DNA from: Ampelocalamus luodianensis | Taxonomy: Eukaryota; Streptophyta; Magnoliopsida; Poales; Poaceae | NCBI GenBank assembly: GCA_036346255.1 | Contig: CM070626.1 | Coordinates: forward strand, 13,354,001-13,418,000 | DNA length: 64,000 nucleotides | Reading direction: 5' to 3' | Shown: piece by piece, positions 12,173-25,291 of the stretch | Layout of the letters: each line of letters opens with the position of its first letter | Numbering within the stretch: position 1 is the first letter of the stretch | Notes under the pieces: model-generated | What the model was told of the DNA's origin: nothing | What the model saw: the letters and a program-made list of their open reading frames with translations, nothing else | The model's database searches: none | Made by a program: the position numbers and the translations under genes

Positions 12173-14364
12173 TGTAACACCCGGGTTCGTCATGAGCACG
12201 GAATGCTACTAAACAACTCTAATAACTCTAAAGAAGACAATTCTAATAAAAATTTAGTGAGAACCTCCTTGTAAAGTTAATTACATGAAGGTTCCAACAC
12301 ACAGAATAATCAAATATTAATTAAACTTCCATTCCAAATCATCAAAGAATAATCGAAACATGCTAAGAAACCATCATAACTAGAGAGGTATAACATTCCA
12401 CTACTCCTCATTATTACATTTAATCCATAGCATAAGACAGATCATATTATTCAAAGATCAATAACTCTCTGAAGATCAATCATCCTTATTTAGTTCATGT
12501 GGTATGTGTGTGACTAGCGACCTAATTTCCCCATGCATGTCATTCTTGTCTCGGTACCTAAACAACAATAAAAGCAAGAGTGAGTCCATAGACTCAGCAA
12601 GTACATTAAGAAACCATGGCAATAACACACATATAAAGGAAATTAACATTAAAACATCTCATATGCAAATGCAATGCTCAAGGACTTTTATCTTTAACTT
12701 TCGTGTACATTACACTGTAATGCAGTAGTCGACTACGCCGCATACCCATGCTGTCTTGGCGCGCACGCACAGGACCAATTGCCGTTACTCCGCAAGTAAC
12801 GGGACCTCAAGCCCACACTCCACGAGTGAGGATCTCGGGCCCGTCACATTCATGACGGGATCTCCAAGGAAACATACTTGGGCACCATGTGACCAAGCCT
12901 CAACATGATATCTTTATGCAAATGCTTATCATGTAATCATCATCAAATTACCAAAATTCAACATCACTTAATCATAGTAAAGCATGAGCATCATTTGAAC
13001 AATAACCATACTTAAGCATTCATTAAGTATACCATCTTGCAATGCATCCATACAGACAATTAACACACAATTTAGACAATCATTCAAAACAACAATGCAC
13101 TTGCCTCAACCGTGCGAAGGTGGATGTCGGGAATGAGTACTGCTCCCGGAGCCAAACCCACACCTGGACAACAATTGAGACAGGCTAAGGCTACCATAAG
13201 GGCCTAATAACGAAATCATAAACACAACATGAGTACATGGTCCACTAAACGCAACCCCCAACGTTAAAGCTAGCTGTCAGATTTCCTTTCCAGAGAACAG
13301 CCCCCTTCGAAAAATCATAACTAAATGTACAGAAATCCAAATGGAGTGATCTTGGACATTCTGAAAAGGTTATTGAATTCCCCTTCTAAACCTAGTTGGT
13401 GAGGTTCTCTGATTCGGCCATTTCCTAGTCCTACCAATCTAAACAACAGAGTATCAATTTTCACGTCGGGTCTCTGGACATCAACATTGAAACTATCATA
13501 ACTTTCTCTACGTTCGTCCGAATTTCATGATCTTTAGTTTTCCTGAAAGCTAGAAGGATTATCTACAACTTTCGTTATACTGGGGTTCTCAGATTTCCAC
13601 TTTAACCATCACTTTTAATTGGTTTTCTACAATCTGCCTAAATACTGACAGAGCAGTGGAACAGCAGACTTAGAAAAATCATAACTCTCTAACCGTTAAT
13701 CGGATTTGAGTGAACTTGGCGGCCACTGAAAGCTAAGACAATAACCTACAACTCTCTAGGAGACCAAAACTCCAGATTCAACCTCTAACCACACGAAATT
13801 TACCCCGCAAGCCACTGGACGAAAATTGCATTACAGCAGGCCGACTACCACCTAAACAAAGACTAACCAAAATCTCTCCCAAGACTAATTATCCTTCAAG
13901 AACAGCGTGTTACCCTTGACGACGCTGCCGGCGAACCCGGATGGCGATCCTTCCTCTTCCTCTTCTCCCTTCTCTTCTCCCTCCTTTCTTCCCTCCTTTC
14001 TTCCTCTATGGCCGGTGCAAGGAGGGCTTCTTCTCCTCAAGGCCGGCAAGAATGGAGGGAGGTTGGGGCGCAAGGGGGAGGAACCAGGAGGTGGTGCGCA
14101 AGGGAGGTGGTGCGCAAGGGAAGGAGAGGAGATGGGGCGCGCCAAAGGGAGTGGGGGCTCGGCTAGGGTTTGGGGGAAAGTGGTGCCTTCCCCTTGGCCG
14201 GCCACCTAAGGCCGATGGGCGGAGCCCAAGCCAGTTGGCGAAAAAACGTGCTTTCACCCCTGCTAGTTGCGAAAATCAACTCTTTCCTTTTGATCCTTTT
14301 ACTAATACTGAGAAGTCCCTCCCGAAACTCTTTCTCGAACCTCTCGAGCTTTTGGGACATTACA
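12173..14364 (-). repeat. element A 3' LTR (left)
   Basis: It is 2192 bp and matches 19306-21496. A chain of hairpins lies at about 12780-12870, for example arms gttact/agtaac and cccgtca/tgacggg. The polypurine tract of the element abuts its inner edge. Confidence 0.92.
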
Positions 14365-14380
14365 TTCTACCCCCCTTACA
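14365..14380 (-). promoter_or_regulatory. element A polypurine tract
   Basis: On the minus strand the bases just before the 3' LTR read taaggggggtagaa, a purine run typical of the plus-strand primer for reverse transcription. Confidence 0.7.
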
Positions 14381-14419
14381 CAGAATTCGTCCTCGAATTC
14401 TAACCCAGCCACGCCAAGG

Positions 14420-14981
14420 GACGGATACGAAAAAGACTTAAAGCACAACACGCTTTGTAGAGAATAATTCGGATATTGCTCGCGCATGCTGCCTCCAACT
14501 CCAGTGGCTTCTTTCTGATGCTGCGACCAAAGAACTTTAACATACTTGACGTTTTGTTTCTCAAAACCTTCTCTGATTTCTCCAAGATCCGCACTGGCTT
14601 TGACTCAAAGGTCAAATCTTGCTCTATGTGTAGAGGCTCTAGCGGTACATGATGCTCCGGATCTCGCAAATACTTCCTCAGCATGGATACATGAAAAACA
14701 TTGTGAACTCCACGCATAGACTCTGGCAGGTCTAAACGATAAGCCAACTTCCCGATTCGAGCCAAGATCGTGAATGGTCCTATGTACCTTGGGCTAAGTT
14801 TCCCTCTCGTACCGAACCTCACCACACCTTTAGTGGGGGACACTTTCAAGAGCACCTGATCCCCCACTTCAAATTCCAAGTCTCTTCTTCTCACGTCTGC
14901 ATAACTTTTCATGCGCTCACGAAGTACATTAATAGGTTCTGTCTCACCAGAGCCACTCGCTCTACAGTCTTTTGTACCCAA
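14420..14981 (-). pseudogene. element A integrase C-terminus with chromo-like tail
   Basis: The frame from 14981 reads through a gypsy integrase C-terminal region: GDQVLLKVSPTKG, then LSPRYIGPF, then VHNVFHVSMLRKY. It continues into a chromo-like tail (PVRILEKSEK, then a frame change). The tail in a second frame includes WELEAA and ends near 14420. The family uses this module to tether the integration complex to chromatin. At least one frameshift lies near 14530. This is the last coding block before the polypurine tract. Confidence 0.75.
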
Positions 14982-15049
14982 TCCGGACCCAAAACTGCCT
15001 TCTCACCCACGGCTTCCCAGCAAAGTGGGGACTGCACTACGCCCATACA

Positions 15050-15960
15050 AAACCTCGAGCGGAGCGGCTTTTATGCTTGAATGATAGCTGTTGTTATAAG
15101 CAAATTCGCTAAGGGCAATTGATCCTCCCAGCTACCCTTCCAAGACAAAACACAAGTCCGCAACATGTCCTCCGAGTGCGGATAGTGCGTTAAATCGCCT
15201 GCATCTGTCGTGGATGGAATCTTGTACTCAGACGGATTTGTGTGCCCAAGGCACTCTGTAAACTTTCCCAAAACTTGGAGACAAACTTGGCATCTCTGCG
15301 GAAATGATGGTCTTTGGCACCCCATGTAATCTCACAATCTCCGCACATAGATGGGAGCTAAATCACTTCTTTGAGTTAGTAGAGCGAATTGGTATAAAGT
15401 GTGCGATTCTCGAGACGATCCACTATCACCCACTGCGCATCCTTACCCTTGGTGACCGGGTAATGCAACTACAAAATCCATAGAAATATCGTCCCACGGC
15501 CATTGCGGAATCTCTAAAGGTTGCAACAACCTGCGGGGCGTTTATGTTCGCCTTCACTGTTGACAAACACCACATGAGGCCACATAATTAGCTATGTCCA
15601 CCTTCATCCTTTTCCACGAAGTGCGCTTAGATCACGATACATCTTCGTTTCACCGGATGAGCGATTATGCGAGTGCGATGTGCCTCTTTCGAATGTCATC
15701 CTTGACCTTCGCTTTACGTAATGCAAAAGCGGCCTTAAACCGCAACGCACCACACCCATCAAACTGAAATCTCCGTCCTTGCCCAAATCCAACCGCTTTC
15801 AACCCTTTGCAATAATTGATCTTCTGTTGTGCCTCGCACCCGCTCGGAATGGCCGACTCCAAGATCGTAGTGTTTCAACACGTGCGATCCCGCATAGCAA
15901 AATGATATACCCATACGGTCAAAGTCAGCAATGAGATAATCCAATGTAGCGGCGTTGCCT
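15050..15960 (-). pseudogene. element A integrase core, multiply frameshifted
   Basis: Fragments in different frames are recognisable. WPWDDISMDF near 15500 carries the first catalytic Asp. A remnant of the second Asp region lies near 15300, and DMLRTCVLSWKGSWE near 15130 is the conserved helix after the catalytic Glu. No single frame spans more than about 80 codons. The order and spacing match a gypsy integrase, which joins element cDNA to the target DNA. As sequenced it cannot make a functional enzyme. Confidence 0.7.
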
Positions 15961-17160
15961 TGCGACTAAGAGCATCGACCACCACATTTGCCTTTCGGGA
16001 TGGTATTGAATAGATAGATCATAATCCTTAATTAGCTCCACCACTGTGCGCCTTAAATTCAGATCTTTACGGTGAAAATATACTTAAGACTCTTGTGATG
16101 TAAAAACATCACAACCCTCACCATACTGAGATAATGCCTCCAAAGTTTGGGGCAAACACTACAAGCGCCAACTCTAAATCATGAGTTGGGTAATTGCATT
16201 CATGCTTCTTGGTGCCTTGGCGCATAAGCTATCACCTTCCCTTCCTGCATAAGGACACAACCCAACCCAATCCGAGACGCATCAGAGTACACTGTAAATC
16301 GCTTCCCAGGCTCGGGAAGTGTAAGGATAGGGGCGGTCACCAGCTTTTCCTTAAGGGTTTGGAAACTATGCTCACAGTCATCATCCCACCTGAACTTCAC
16401 ATCATACGTGTGAGTGCGGATAAGGGTTTAGCAATAATGGAGAAATCGCACAAAACGCCGATAGTATCCCGCCATGCAGAAAGCTTCTCACTTCTTTGAC
16501 GTTGGTTGGCGTCTTCCATTCTACCACTGTAGAAATCTTACTTGGGTCAACTGTGATTCCCTTATCATTGATGACATGCCCCAGAAATCCCACTTCAGAC
16601 ATCCAAAACTCGCACTTTTTCGGTTTGGCATAAAATTTATGCTCCCTTAGTGTTTCCAACACAAGCCTCAGTGTCGCTCATGTTCACTTAGTCTTTGAAT
16701 ATATCAAGATATCATCTATAAAGACTACCACAAAATCATCCGGTATTCATGCAACATCCTGTTCATAGTCTCCATGAAAGCGGCGAGGGCGTTCGTTAGT
16801 CCAAAAGACATAACTTTAAATTCAAAATGCCCATACCTTGTAGAGAATGCCGTCTTCTCAATATCCTCCTTTGGACAGGATTTGATTATAACTCTGATTG
16901 AAGGTCAATCTTTGAGAATACCTTGGCCCTCTCAACCGATCAAATAGATCTTCTATACGAGGCGAGAGGATACTTATTCTTGATGGTTAAGCGGTTAAGA
17001 GCACGATAATCAATACACATGCGCCAACTACCATCTTTCTTCTTGGTAAATAGAACAGGGCTCCCATGGAGACACACTGGGACGAATGAGATCCTTTGCT
17101 TTTAAATCATCCAATCGCTTCTTTAGTTCCTCACGAGCGGACGGGCCAACCAGTAGGGGT
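15960..17160 (-). pseudogene. element A reverse transcriptase and RNase H, frameshifted
   Basis: RT start motif: EELKKRLDDLKAKD near 17110. The core contains FSTRYGHFEFKVMSFGLTNA (16800-16860) and the catalytic box VVFIDDILIYSK near 16700. The frame from 16662 continues with HKFYAKPKKCEFW and VGFLGHVI, the RT connection. RNase H starts in another frame at 16400 with FTVYSDASRIGLGCVLMQ. The pieces are in the correct gypsy order but change frame repeatedly. The catalytic FIDD box is intact. Confidence 0.8.
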
Positions 17161-17367
17161 CATAGAGGCAGTCGGGCGCACAGTACCAAATCAATTCGAA
17201 CTCTACGGGACGAGGTGGGGCATCACTGGTAGTTCTCACTGGAAAAACATCCAGAACTCCCGAACGACCAAAATTTCTTCTGCTGCACTCTGAGATGAAC
17301 TCGGCTTCTCCACTAGAGACAAAAGAAACCCATTCTTCGCTGCACGCCACCGGAAAAAGACTAGCCA

Positions 17368-17720
17368 TCACAAAAGTGAGTGAGATGGAGCGCTACATTG
17401 GAATACTATCTCCCGCCTGCACAGAGCTTGCGTGGTTATTGTCTTCAAAAGCAGGAAATGACAAAGACGGTAATTATGCAACCAGTCCATCCCCAAGATG
17501 ACATCAAATGGCTCCATCCTCATAACCATCAGATTAGCAATGAACTCTTCTCCATCTAACGAAATCACACAACCGGGACAAATCAGAGCTAGAGAGAATT
17601 CCCCGGGAGAATTAACTAGAGGCGATCGAGCTATTGGTGCAGACTCAAACTCGCCTTACTAACAAAATCTAGTGATACAAAAGAAAAGGTAGCCCCGAAT
17701 CAAAGCAGAACAAGTGCCTC
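17368..17720 (-). pseudogene. element A aspartic protease fragment
   Basis: The frame from 17568 holds the second conserved block of plant gypsy protease, DVILGMDWL. Upstream at about 17685 the active-site region DSG is present, but one base appears missing in a G run, which shifts the downstream ATFSFVS reading. The family processes Gag-Pol in the particle. It sits between Gag and RT as expected. Confidence 0.7.
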
Positions 17721-19122
17721 TCTGAATCCACCAAGAGCGTACTGTCACCACATCGGGACGACTCACCGACTCTGCCGTCGGCATAGCGTGAGAGGCTAGC
17801 TGCTGGGCGGTAGGGGCTCCAACACCCTGGTACGGTGGTGCGGGAACTGCTGGAGGTGCTGAAGGTGCTACTACTGGAAATGGAGCCACAGGAGGGGGCG
17901 GCCAAAAATACCCTAGCGGTGGAGCTCCTCCGGAGCGAGGAAGTAAGGCCGGCGGTGCCCAAGTTGGAGTAGGAGTAGCCGCTAACATCCGAACCGACCC
18001 TCGAGAAGAAGGCTGCTGGCGCCGCACCGACATCGCACAGTTCCCACTTGATGATACTGGCGGGATTCCGCCGACAAACCAATGCCTTATGGCCCTCCTG
18101 ACCACAATGGCGACAAGACCCGAACCAGCTGCACTCCGAAGCTCTATGCTCACTGCCGCACTTGAAGCACTTCATGCCTTGCCCTGGGACCGGACGTAAC
18201 CTAGGTGCAGCTGCAGACGCTCGAGAAGTGGAAGAAGACTGTGCCCCTGTGAACTTGGTCTTGAATGACTTCTGCGGACCTTTGAACCTCTTGGAAGTAG
18301 GCCTCTGGAAGGTCCCACCCCCACTGCCAAAACCCCTCTTCTGGCTGCCACCTGCTCCCTCAGATACCACAGCGCCTTCTCCTCCTGGCAACTCCTCACC
18401 AAGCTGCATCTCCAGTTCCATGCCCCTGGCTTGTTCGACCAGGGAGCTGAAATCCCGCAACTCCAATGCTCCCAATACCTGCCGGAACTCTTGCCTGAGC
18501 CCCCGGCGAAACCTCTTGGCTTTTTCCTCATCATTTGTGGCCACAGCGGGAACAAAACGAACCAGGTTGTTAAAACCTGCTTCGTACTCTGTCACTGTCA
18601 TCTTCCCCTGCTTGAAGTTCTGCAAGGAGACTTCCATTCGCTCCACATATGAAGCTGGATAAAACCTCTTCCTGAAGTGCTCAACAAAATACTCCCTGTG
18701 GCGGTCCATGAGCTCTTGTCCGGCCATCGAACTCCTTCCCACGGATATCCGCCCCTTCAATTGGAAGGCCACGAACTGAGCCCTCATTTCAGATGTCATC
18801 CCCAGAGCTCCGAAGTGCCTCTCCATGTGTCGCAGCCAATTAGCTGCGTCGACAGGCGTGCCTGACCCGTCGAAGGTGTCCAGCCTCAAAGCGTTCCATT
18901 GATGTAATCCCATGGCATACGCGCGGTGCCGCTGCGGGGCCACCACGGAGCGACAACAGCGCGGTGGCGGGCTGGTTCTCTGCATGCTGAAGCAACCTCT
19001 TCCTCGACTCGCAGGCTAGCTTCTCCCACTACGGAATTCCGAACCTCTGGCGGGGGCGATGCCTGGCCTCGCCCGGCTCCCTGCCGGCCTCGACCACGAC
19101 CTCGGCCTCCACCCCTTGCCAT
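17669..19122 (-). pseudogene. element A Gag with two zinc knuckles
   Basis: The probable start is ATG at 19122, giving a Gly/Arg-rich N-terminus (MARGGGRGRGRGR). A frame change near 18980 leads into the main 438-codon frame. This shows the gag core (WLRHMERHFGALGM, then FRKRFYPASYVE, then MTVTEYEAGF) and two CCHC knuckles, CFKCGSEHRASEC and CRHCGQEGHKALVC, near 18110-18180. A second frame change near 18060 gives a proline-rich tail. Gag forms the particle and packages RNA. Domain order and size fit a chromovirus Gag. Confidence 0.85.
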
Positions 19123-19290
19123 ATCTAATCATCACAGCAAAACAATCAAACAATAAGCAATTTCATCATCTAGGACCACAAGAGAAATCAAAAATCTCAA
19201 AAACAGCATAATGCAATGCATTAACCCATTCCCACCTCATGTGCATAGTGTGTCAAATTTAACCTTTCATATTCCACGGACCTCTGACCG

Positions 19291-19305
19291 CTCTCGATAC
19301 CAAGC
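19291..19305 (-). promoter_or_regulatory. element A primer-binding site, initiator-Met tRNA
   Basis: Just inside the 5' LTR the minus strand reads ttggtatcgagag. This matches the usual Met-tRNA 3'-end complement with one inserted base. Confidence 0.75.
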
Positions 19306-21496
19306 TGTAACACCTGGGTTCGTCATGAGCACGGAATGCTACTAAACAACTCTAATAACTCTAAAGAAGACAATTCTAATAAAAATTTGTCAGAACCTCC
19401 CTTGTAAAGTTAATTACATGAAGGTTCCAACACACGAATAATCAAATATTAATTAAACTTCCATTCCAAATCATCAAAGAATAATCGAAACATGCTAAGA
19501 AACCATCATAACTAGAGAGGTATAACATTCCACTACTCCTCATTATTACATTTAATCCATAGCATAAGACGGATCATATTATTCAAAGATCAATAACTCT
19601 CTGAAGATCAATCATCCTTATTTAGTTCATGTGGTATGTGTGTGACTAGCGACCTAATTTCCCCATGCATGTCATTCTTGTCTGGGTACCTAAACAACAA
19701 TAAAGCAAGAGTGAGTCCATAGACTCAGCAAGTACATTAAGAAACCATGGCAATAACACACATATAAAGGGAAATTAACATTAAAAACATCTCATATGCA
19801 AATGCAATGCTCAAGGACTTTTATCTTTAACTTTCGTGTACATTACACATGTGCAGTATCGACTACCGCCGCATACCCATGCTGTCTGGCGCGCACGCAC
19901 GAGGACCAATTGCCCGTTACTCCGCAAGTAACGGGGACCTCAAGCCCACACTCCACGAGTGAGGGGATCTCGGGCCCGTCACATTCATGACGGGGATCTC
20001 CAAAGGAAACATACTTGGGCACCATGTGACCAAGCCTCAACATGATATCTTTATGCAAATGCTTATCATGTAATCATCATCAAATTACCAAAATTCAACA
20101 TCACTTAATCATAGTAAAGCATGAGCATCATTTGAACAATAACCATACTTAAGCATTCATTAAGTATACCATCTTGCAATGCATCCATACAGACAATTAA
20201 CACACAATTTAGACAATCATTCAAAACAACAATGCACTTGCCTCAACCGTGCGAAGGTGGATGTCGGGAATGAGGTACTGCTCCGGAGCCAAACCCACAC
20301 CTGGACAACAATTGAGACAGGCTAAGGCTACCATAAGGGCCTAATAACGAAATCATAAACACAACATGAGTACATGGTCCACTAAACGCAACCCCAACGT
20401 TAAAGCTAGCTGTCAGATTTCCTTTCCAGAGAACAGCCCTTCGAAAAATCATAACTAAATGTACAGAAATCCAAATGGAGTGATCTTGGACATTCTGAAA
20501 AGGTTATTGAATTCCCTTCTAAACCTAGTTGGTGAGGTTCTCTGATTCGGCCATTTCCTAGTCCTACCAATCTAAACAACAGAGTATCAATTTTCACGTC
20601 GGGTCTCTGGACAGCAACATTGAAACTATCATAACTTTCTCTACGTTCGTCCGAATTTCATGATCTTTAGTTTTCCTGAAAGCTAGAAGGATTATCTACA
20701 ACTTTCGTTATACTGGGGTTCTCAGATTTCCACTTTAACCATCACTTTTAATTGGTTTTCTACAATCTGCCTAAATACTGACAGAGCAGTGGAACAGCAG
20801 ACTTAGAAAAATCATAACTCTCTAACCGTTAATCGGATTTGAGTGAACTTGGCGGCCACTGAAAGCTAAGACAATAACCTACAACTCTCTAGGAGACCAA
20901 AACTCCAGATTCAACCTCTAACCACACGAAATTTACCCGCAAGCCACTGGACGAAAATTGCATTACAGCAGGCCGACTACCACCTAAACAAAGACTAACC
21001 AAAATCTCTCCCAAGACTAATTATCCTTCAAGAACAGCGTGTTACCCTTGACGACGCTGCCGGCGAACCCGGATGGCGATCCTTCCTCTTCCTCTTCTCC
21101 CTTCTCTTCTCCCTCCTTTCTTCCCTCCTTTCTTCCTCTATGGCCGGTGCAGGAGGGCTTCTTCTCCTCAAGGCCGGCAGCAATGGAGGGAGGTTGGGGC
21201 GCAAGGGGGAGGAACCAGGAGGTGGTGCGCAAAGGAGGTGGTGCGCAAGGGGAAGGAGAGGAGATGGGGCGGCCAAAGGGGAGTGGGGGCTCGGCTAGGG
21301 TTTGGGGGAAAGTGGTGCCTTCCCCTTGGCCGGCCACCTAAGGCTGATGGGCGGAGCCCAAGCCTGTGTTGGCGAAAAACGTGCTTTCACCCCGCTAGTT
21401 GCGAAAATCAACTCTTTCCTTTTGATCCTTTTACTAATACTGAGAAGTCCCTCCCGAAACTCTTTCTCGAACCTCTCGAGCTTTTGGGACATTACA
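19306..21496 (-). repeat. element A 5' LTR (right)
   Basis: It is 2191 bp, colinear with 12173-14364. Differences are almost all one- to three-base indels in G or C runs and CNG trinucleotides. Confidence 0.92.
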
Positions 21497-24400
21497 GTCC
21501 CCCTTGTGAGATGGTTCCTTGCCTAGTACAAGCATCTGATAGCACTTGCTAGGGGGCTCACAAGTTATATTGGACATACCGATGCAATCAAAATAAGTAA
21601 AATTGGTGCTTCCTTGCACACTATAAAGGATTACATCGGCTCCTAAGGAACATAGGATTTCACGGTCGCTATGCCCCTTACACCACCAAGGACTTAACAC
21701 AATAAAACCCTCCCCCTACTTAACCATACATCACCCATATACCGCGTGTGGCAGCACGAGTGTACTTGAATCAACGCGTTACAAAGTTCGGTCCTCAATT
21801 GTCCGACAAGTCCTTCCACTTACCCAATGCTCGTGCACAAAGCACCATCACTAACCAACACTTGTCCAGACCAAAAGCTCATTTAAAAATGACAAAGTTT
21901 AACTCATAAAGCAGATACGAACATCTGAACCAAAGTATATAAAGAAGGTTGTGTGTATCCCATAATTGTCGGGTTAGCCCCGGCAATCAAACTACCGTAT
22001 CTAGACTTGCATGACTAAGCAACCCATATTCAATAATCATTACATCCTATCTTAAGCATGTAGGTACTGGCATAATTCAAGATTAACCTCAAGCATAGGA
22101 CATAACTAAACTACACATCACAAGAATATTTACATAATCAAAATAGCATGCAAGCAATTATCATTGCACTAACTTAACCAAAACTGGGATCAAATATGAT
22201 GCAAAAGAAAGTTCAAATGATTCTTTCCTTGCTAGTACAGTAGCTGCTCACTCTCAGTAGCGTAAGTGTCGATATCAATATGCTCGGGATCTATATCATT
22301 ATAACATCAAATAAATTCTGAGAAAACAACTCAAAAACCAAAATACTCAAAAATGCATGATTTTTCTACAGTCCCCCTTGTGAGAATTTTAGATGGATTT
22401 AGGTAAAAGAATTATTCCATTTGGAGTTATGAACTGGAAGTTATGCTATTTTGAATTTCAGATTTCATTAAACCTTAAGTCATGTAATTTAATTATTTGG
22501 CCAAAATTTGTAGAACAGCGGCGGGGTAGAGGATTACATAGGTAAATAGGTAATATTAATACAAGTTCAGAATAGTTGAGTTTGTCACATTTGGAGTTCT
22601 TATGATTTAGTTATTGATTTTCAAAGTTATCAGCCTTTTATAGTATAAAAATAATGGAGTTAAAGATTATATTCTCCCAAAAATAGTTTCTGTGACAGAG
22701 GTAATATGGAGACCATTTTTAGAATTAAGTTCACTGAAAATGAAAATTATCAAAAGTGGTCTCACTATTTTTGGAGTTTCCAATAATTACTTATGCATTT
22801 TTCAAGTTATCAGTCTTTTTCCTATTGTAAAAATAATAGTTTTAATGGATTAATCTCCAAATAAAGCTCTCCGCTACAGAGACATGTTTGGAACTAATTT
22901 TAATATAAAGTTTACTAAAAGTGAAAATTTCCAGAAGTGGTTTCGTGTGATTTGGAGTTAAACTCAATTAATTATGCATTTTAGAAGTTATACATATATT
23001 TCAGTATGCAAGTAATTGATTTTCGTATTTTATAAACCATTTGCTACTTTTCTCACCGAGGCTCACTAGCCACGGTCACTAACAATGGGCCGCTCGTCGC
23101 CGCCCACGAGGCGCACACATGTGCATGCTAGAGCTAGGGTTGCGAGTCGTTGGATCAAGATCCAACGGTTCACAGTCGAGGTGCATTAGGATGGTCCGAA
23201 TGTCTCACAAATCCAAACCGTTCCTTTCGCATCTGACGGTCCAGATCGACTCCAGTTTATTTAGTTTCTTAGCACGTGTTTAAAGCCTTAGGTCCACACG
23301 TCAGTGGACTTAACCATTCACTTCCGACATCAATTAAATGCTAATGATTACAGTTAACGCTAATGACGTGCTACAGTAACGGTCGCGCGTACGACAACGG
23401 GATTTCGTCCCCGCGCGTTTCACCGGCGGCTTGCCGTCGATTCCGGCCACGGCGGCGTGAACTAAGAGTATGCTTAGGTGCACAATAGTGCTGCGCTCCC
23501 AATGGAACTGGTCTCGACGGCTAAGCCGGCCTGTACTGGCGGCTAGCCGGAGTTGAGCGGTGGCGATAATACGGCAAACGTGTGAAAGACACAAGAGAGC
23601 TCCGCAGCGCAAACCAGCGGGTGCCTGAGGTACTAAGGGCTACTGAGGGTCTACCTGAGTGCTGGAGCGAGGTCGAGAAGGTCAGAGAGGGCTGGAGCAA
23701 TGTCGGCGCCGGAGAAGACAAGTGCGGCAAAAAGGGCTTCACGTGGAGAGAAAGCCTGAAGCCAAAAGGGGGTAAATGAGAGATAGGTATAGCTCAAAGA
23801 TCCACAGAGGATACTCTAGGAGCAAGGAATCGAAGAGGAGCTTACCGGAATGAGGTGGGAGATGAAAGGTTTGATCTTCGGCCGAAAATGGAACAATGTT
23901 CGAATACACGCACACCTGTCGTGCATTGCCAAAATAAAGTTAGGGGAAAAGATCAGAAACCCAAGGCATGCGATATGACGCGCTTGGTTGGGGATAATAC
24001 CTTCAGAGGGCAAGGGTTGACACAGAGAGACCTTCGGTGCGCGCTCTAGAGCTCCAGGGAGCACGATGATGGACAGAGAGCTACAAAGGAAATCAAAAGT
24101 TCGCATAAGCCAAAATGGAAACGAAATCGAACAAGAAGAAGGGAGGAACCATGCGGTTGGAGCTTACCCTCGGGACGAGCTCAGTGGCTTCCTCCCCTCA
24201 CAACCGAGGAGAAGTGAGGGAGAAACTAGGGTTCTGAGGTGTCTTATGCTCGGGCGATGACGGAGATGGAGGCGGCGTGAGACGGAGTAGCTCGGGACTG
24301 GCCAACGGATGCGGCGGATTGACGGCGTCGACGGAGCACCACAGAGCGTCACGGCCGCGTGGCACTGGTTGCCTGAGTAGACGCGACGGGAGGAAGACGA

Positions 24401-25121
24401 CGATCTTGGCAAAGACGCATTGCTGTGTCGATGTCTCCTCGTTCGCGCGCGAGTTGGAAACGTGGCCCACCGTGGACCGCTAGATCTAGATCCAAGGGCT
24501 GAGGTTCAAAAGAGTTAAGTGGTTCGGTGGTGAAGTGGTACGAATTCTGAGCCGTTGATCTTTCATCCGGCGGCTCGTGAGAGGTGCGTTTAGTTGATCA
24601 GGCTCAACCGAGTCGCGTTGGGTTCGGTCGGAGGAATAGTAGCTAGGGTTTAGATTTCAGAGTTTGACTGAGTTTAAATTTGAATGCCCTACTTTGACTG
24701 AGGCTTAAAAATAGAAATAAATTTTCAAAAATCATGAAATAATTTGTGGGGGTTCCCGGGATGATATAGTTCCCATAAAAATTATGAAACCGCACTGTTC
24801 ATATTAAAATTTGTGACATTTAAATTCAAACATGTTGTATGTCTATGAATGTTGTTTGAATTTTAATTAGGTTCAAACTAGTCCCAAAAATTTTGGAAAA
24901 ATTATATTTATTCATGATAATTAATTTAGTATTTAAATAAATTGATTCCAGATGATGATCACAACTTTTTATTACCGATGCTAAAAGAAAACCGAAATTT
25001 GAAGTGTATGTTTATATGAAATGAGATTTTCCAAGTACAATATATTATGAAATGATTTGAATTTGATAATGCATGTTAGTGAGATGCATTATAATCCATT
25101 TTAATAGTTGGAGCTGTGACA

Positions 25122-25136
25122 AACCTCCCCCCTTAC
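25122..25136 (-). promoter_or_regulatory. element B polypurine tract
   Basis: The minus strand reads gtaaggggggaggtt directly against the start of the 3' LTR (tgtcacagc). Confidence 0.75.
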
Positions 25137-25291
25137 AAAAGATCTCGACCCGAGATCTGGGTGGAGAAGAATTAGAAAGTTTTCATTGGAAGTTATAATT
25201 TATGCTGTCTTGATTTCCTTCAAAGATAGTGTTGACATGTTATAATTTACATTGATATGTTTTACCTTTCCTTTCTTGATACGAAGGCACT

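Larger units (their letters stand above)
12173..21496 (-). mobile_element. element A: complete Ty3/gypsy retrotransposon nested in the LTR of element B
   Basis: Two 2.19-kb LTRs bound a 4.9-kb coding region with Gag, PR, RT, RNase H, integrase and a chromo-like tail on the minus strand. The termini are tgtaacacc and gggacattaca. The flanking duplication is gtcc (12169-12172 and 21497-21500). The empty site survives at 32167-32176 in the other B LTR as ctaagtccccctt, proving the insertion point. The coding region is frameshifted many times as sequenced, but the LTRs are nearly identical except for indels, so insertion is recent or the frameshifts are consensus errors. Confidence 0.93.
11051..25121 (-). 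repeat. element B left (3') LTR, split by element A
   Basis: The LTR runs 11051-12172 and resumes at 21497. Removing the insertion and one TSD copy gives about 4.74 kb, against 4717 bp for the right LTR. The two copies are colinear throughout. A long hairpin (23148-23167, ttggatc/gatccaa arms) and a gene-leader-like stretch with an aaccctag box read on the minus strand near 24220 are shared by both copies. Confidence 0.9.

Noticed and set aside
13885..14441. ORFs of about 100-165 codons inside LTR A (and again at 21017-21552)
   Set aside because: They lie within both LTR copies, change length between copies through indels, and are Pro/Ser/Gly-rich on both strands.
23816..24106. 96-codon minus ORF conserved in both LTRs of B
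   Set aside because: Conservation simply reflects LTR identity. The protein has no recognisable feature.
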